From CADEFF01 sp964569315 (GTDB lineage: Bacteria > Pseudomonadota > Alphaproteobacteria > Dongiales > Dongiaceae): 26,795 nucleotides of DNA. This document shows, in pieces, positions 24,535 through 26,795 of this stretch; the first letter of the stretch is position 1, and each line of letters starts with the position of its first letter. Where the stretch lies: NCBI GenBank assembly GCA_964569315.1, contig CAZMUZ010000047.1, positions 1 through 26,795 on the forward strand, read 5' to 3'. Under the pieces are notes generated by a model that made no database searches, was not told where the DNA came from, and saw only the letters and a list, made by a program, of their open reading frames with translations. A program made the position numbers and the translations under genes.

Positions 24535-25812
24535 TCAGTTCGTCCGCAGCAGCGAGAATTCGTAGAAGCCCATCTCGCGATAGGCGCCCCAGGTCATGGG
24601 CTGGCCGAGCTGCCCGTCGAGCAGCATCACATCGCCGCCATGGTTCACGATATTGAAGTAGTGACCGCCGCCGGCGGCCTTCGCGAAGACGATGCCGCGT
24701 GCGCCGTCGCCGGCGTGGAAGATCGTGTTGTTGACGTCGGCATGGGCGCCGGGCGAGCCGAAGGTCTGGTTGTAATGGCCCTCGAGCTGCCGCGTATTGG
24801 TCCCGGCGCAGGAGGTCGGCGGCGCCGGCAAGGTGCCGCGACCGGCAAGCGCCTCGTCCACCGCGAGCACCGTCAGCCCGCAATTCTCCGTGTTGCGGGT
24901 CGGATTGATCTTCTTGAGCCAGCCGAGATCGGCGAGCGCCACGGAGAGGGCGGAGAGCGGTTTGCTGGGCGGCGGCGTCTTCGGCTTCAGCCCGCAGCGG
25001 GCGACGAGCGCCGGCGAGACCTTGAGCCCCCATTCGCAGAGGTTCTTGCCCTCCTCGCGGCCCTGCCGGTAGGGATCGGGGTTCTTCGAATAGCCGGGCG
25101 GGTGGATGGCCGCGTCGAGCACGCCGGGCGCCGCCACGACGAGAAGGATCGCCGCCACCTGCTTGAAGCGCGCGGCCGCCACGCCGAGCGCCAGATTCTG
25201 GAGGGTCGCCGTGTCCGCGATGCATTTCCGGGCGCTCTGCGAGAAGCCCAGCATGTAATGCATCTCCGGCGAGAGGCCCGGCTTGTCCGTGTTGGCATAG
25301 TCGGGCAGGCAGGCATTGTCGTTGGTGCCGCCCGGAACGGTGCCGCCGCCGCTGCCGAACTGGTCGTTGCCGGGCGGGGTTTGCGACCCGCCGCCGCTGC
25401 TGGCGAACTCGTCGCCGCCCGGCGTGCGGTTGCCGCCGCGATCGAAGACGATGCAGGCTTCGTATTCCTGGCTGCAATTGAAGCAGGGCGCCATCGCCCG
25501 GATCGGCTGTCCGCCGCGCTGGTTCCAGGCGAGGATCTCGTCCTCGAGCCGGGATTTCTCCTGCGGCGTCACGATGAAGATGCGTCCGTTGGGATAGCCG
25601 CGCGCGACCTCTTCGACCTTGCTCATGTCGTAGCTATAGCCGGGATAGCCGCATTGCCGGCCGCCGCCGCTGCTATGGAACTCCTCGCCGGCGGTAATGC
25701 CGGAGGACTGGGCCGCCGCGTCGATTGTCGACCACAGGAACGCGAGCGTTGCGACCAGCGCCAGGGCGGCCCGGCGCGCCGCGTTCGGGCCAGGTTCTGC
25801 GAAAAGGGCCAT
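24535..25812 (-). CDS. Exported protein with C-terminal papain-fold (Tox-PL-like) domain
   Basis: The product has 425 residues. A signal peptide (about 1-34, ...LALVATLAFLWSTIDAAAQ) points to export. Three short Gly-rich motifs follow: EEFHSSGGG (43-51), DEFASSGGG (134-142) and DQFGSGGG (150-157). A hydrophobic segment lies at about 217-235. The last 120 residues show the papain-fold toxin domain 1 (Tox-PL) pattern: NCGLTVLAVDEALAGRG with candidate nucleophile Cys311, a GARGIVFAK strand, GGHYFNIVNHGGDV with candidate His384, and LLDGQLG with candidate Asp399. Such domains in polymorphic toxins and effectors act as peptidases or protein-glutamine deamidases. About ten Cys suggest disulfides. 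GAGGGGAG precedes the ATG at 25812. No immunity or secretion gene is visible beside it, so whether it is a toxin is inference. Confidence 0.75.
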   Translation of the reverse strand: MALFAEPGPNAARRAALALVATLAFLWSTIDAAAQSSGITAGEEFHSSGGGRQCGYPGYSYDMSKVEEVARGYPNGRIFIVTPQEKSRLEDEILAWNQRGGQPIRAMAPCFNCSQEYEACIVFDRGGNRTPGGDEFASSGGGSQTPPGNDQFGSGGGTVPGGTNDNACLPDYANTDKPGLSPEMHYMLGFSQSARKCIADTATLQNLALGVAAARFKQVAAILLVVAAPGVLDAAIHPPGYSKNPDPYRQGREEGKNLCEWGLKVSPALVARCGLKPKTPPPSKPLSALSVALADLGWLKKINPTRNTENCGLTVLAVDEALAGRGTLPAPPTSCAGTNTRQLEGHYNQTFGSPGAHADVNNTIFHAGDGARGIVFAKAAGGGHYFNIVNHGGDVMLLDGQLGQPMTWGAYREMGFYEFSLLRTN

Positions 25813-25900
25813 GTCCGCTCCCCTCGCTTCCGGACGCCGAACGATAGCGACGCGGATATCGCCCGACAATTCCGAACATGGCGGGAGGCGGACACCGCGC

Positions 25901-25946
25901 CAACTGACCCGGTCATCGCCGGCAATCAGCCCTGCAGGAGGCCGAT
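25901..25946 (-). pseudogene. Short decayed copy of the DUF455 gene end
   Basis: The stretch from caactgacccgg through gcaatcagccctgcaggaggcc to GATA (25901-25946) repeats 26098-26144 with few differences. It covers only the last four or so codons (GLLQG-stop) of the ferritin-like gene and the bases after its stop. No start and no full gene are present. Confidence 0.7.
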
Positions 25947-25980
25947 AGAGCGCGTCGGTCTGGCAGATCGCGCGCCGGCG

Positions 25981-26072
25981 ATCAGCCCTGCTGGAGGCCG
26001 CGATAATCCTCGGCAACCATGCCGGCCTGCGCCCGCGCCGCATCGTTGAAGGGTGGCTTCAGGCTGCCCCGA
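25981..26072 (-). pseudogene. Decayed copy of the last 30 codons of the DUF455 gene
   Basis: On the minus strand this segment reads GSLKPPFNDAARAQAGMVAE then DYRGLQQG-stop, against GSLKPPFNDAARAEAGMPAE then DYRGLLQG-stop in the real gene 140 bases away. It has no upstream coding part: similarity ends at about 26072. It lies head-to-tail with the true gene end and with a shorter third copy at 25901. Confidence 0.85.
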
Positions 26073-26122
26073 ACTTGGCGGAGCGCGTGCAACACACCAA
26101 TGGACCCGGCAATCGCCGGCAA

Positions 26123-26795
26123 TCAGCCCTGCAGGAGGCCCCGATAATCCTCGGCCGGCATGCCGGCCTCGGCCCGCGCGGCGTCGTTGAAGGGCGGCTT
26201 GAGGCTGCCCTTGAAATGCTTGCGCACCAGCGCCTGCCAGGTCTCGCGCGGCTCGAGGCCGCGGCGGTCGCATTCATGGAGGAACCAGCGCCGGCCGATC
26301 GCGACATGGCCGATCTCGTCCTCGTAGATCCGGCGGAGGATCGCGGCGCTCTCGGCGTCGCCGGCGCGCGCGAGGTCGGCGCTCATCTTGGGCGTGACGT
26401 CGAGCCCGCGCGCCTCGAGCACGAGCGGGACGATGGCGAGCCGCGCCAGCAGGTCGCCGGCGGTCTCCGTCGCCGCCTCCCAGAGCCCGTCATGGGCCGG
26501 CAGGTCGCCGTAGTCTGCGCCGAGCGCCGCGAGACGGTCCTGCAGCAGGCAGAAATGCGTCGCTTCCTCCGCCGCGACCCCGAGCCAGTCGTCCTGGAAC
26601 TGCCGCGGCAGCCCGAGATCGGCGAAGCGCGCGAGGATGTCGATCGCGAGGTCGATGGCGTTGAGCTCGATATGGGCGAGCGCATGAAGCAGCGCGATGC
26701 GGTTGCCGAGGCTGCCGGTCGCGCGGCGCTGCGGCATGTCGCCGGGGCGGCGCAGCGCGGGGCGCGCCGGCCGCGCCGGCCGGTCGGGCGGCGTC
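26123..26795 (-). CDS. DUF455 ferritin-like domain protein, 5' end cut by window
   Basis: The frame is open to the right edge, so the N-terminus lies outside; 223 residues plus the stop are visible. The block ALLHALAHIELNAIDLAIDI, the AAEEATHF motif, YGDLPAHDGLWEAA, EARGLDVTPKM and IYEDEIGHVAIGRRWF give the paired E-x-x-H motifs of a ferritin-like di-iron four-helix bundle (DUF455). The ending FNDAARAEAGM is also family-typical. Members are thought to be related to tRNA-hydroxylase or oxygenase-type ferritin-like proteins, but the function is not settled. The segment before the internal ATG at 26737 (PARPARPALRRPGDMPQRR) matches the family's usual linker, so 26737 is not the true start. The 3' end is duplicated twice downstream. 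Confidence 0.92.
   Translation of the reverse strand, partial: TPPDRPARPARPALRRPGDMPQRRATGSLGNRIALLHALAHIELNAIDLAIDILARFADLGLPRQFQDDWLGVAAEEATHFCLLQDRLAALGADYGDLPAHDGLWEAATETAGDLLARLAIVPLVLEARGLDVTPKMSADLARAGDAESAAILRRIYEDEIGHVAIGRRWFLHECDRRGLEPRETWQALVRKHFKGSLKPPFNDAARAEAGMPAEDYRGLLQG

Noticed and set aside
25926..26273. Minus-strand frame of 115 codons with repeated PPAGLIAG segments, as a repeat protein
   Set aside because: The repeats come from the duplicated DUF455 gene tail read out of frame; the true frame of that gene is clear.

Overview
The window is a GC-rich stretch of a bacterial chromosome, most likely from an alphaproteobacterium of Rhodospirillales type. The evidence is the aroQ-accB-accC cluster, an RNase E with a long acidic insert in its S1 domain and an Arg/Trp-rich tail, an AMIN-domain amidase next to a PBP1A, and an RF2 gene with a programmed frameshift. 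A run of 10 N at 10027-10036 marks a draft-assembly gap, and it falls inside rne. I see no rRNA, tRNA, CRISPR array, insertion sequence or phage gene.

Layout: (1) 1-1652 holds a partial aat (minus) and a DMT-family exporter (plus). (2) 1659-3914 is a minus-strand operon aroQ-accB-accC (type II dehydroquinase and two acetyl-CoA carboxylase subunits). (3) 4025-7751 is minus-strand: a GNAT acetyltransferase overlapping an SDR, an exported DsbA-like thioredoxin-fold protein, and a BepA-like M48 metallopeptidase with repeats. (4) 7750-9381 is a gamma-glutamyltransferase-family lipoprotein, divergent from the M48 gene with overlapping start codons. A strong terminator separates it from rne. (5) 9513-13177 is rne with a long, hairpin-rich leader. 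(6) 13280-17160 is a cell-wall pair, an amidase and PBP1A. (7) 17405-19441 is an acetoin/2,3-butanediol-type SDR and prfB with its +1 frameshift site. (8) 19442-22774 is a lower-GC accessory patch: a palindromic repeat, a DUF1989 gene, a broken DUF1254 remnant and an intact exported DUF1254/DUF1214 protein. (9) 22775-26795 holds a TfdA/TauD-type dioxygenase, a SAM methyltransferase, an exported protein ending in a papain-fold (Tox-PL-like) domain, decayed tandem copies of a gene tail, and a partial DUF455 ferritin-like gene.

Most of the window is housekeeping: fatty-acid precursor supply, shikimate pathway, RNA decay, peptidoglycan synthesis and remodelling, translation termination, and envelope protein folding and quality control. 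The less ordinary items are: the exported papain-fold protein with three short Gly-rich motifs and no visible immunity partner; a GGT-family lipoprotein and an SDR whose catalytic residues look altered; a His/Asp-rich, hexanucleotide-repeat-encoded insert in RNase E; a structured rne leader; and remnants of gene decay (DUF1254 fragment, DUF455 tail copies). Nothing here amounts to a clear multi-gene novel defence or biosynthetic system.
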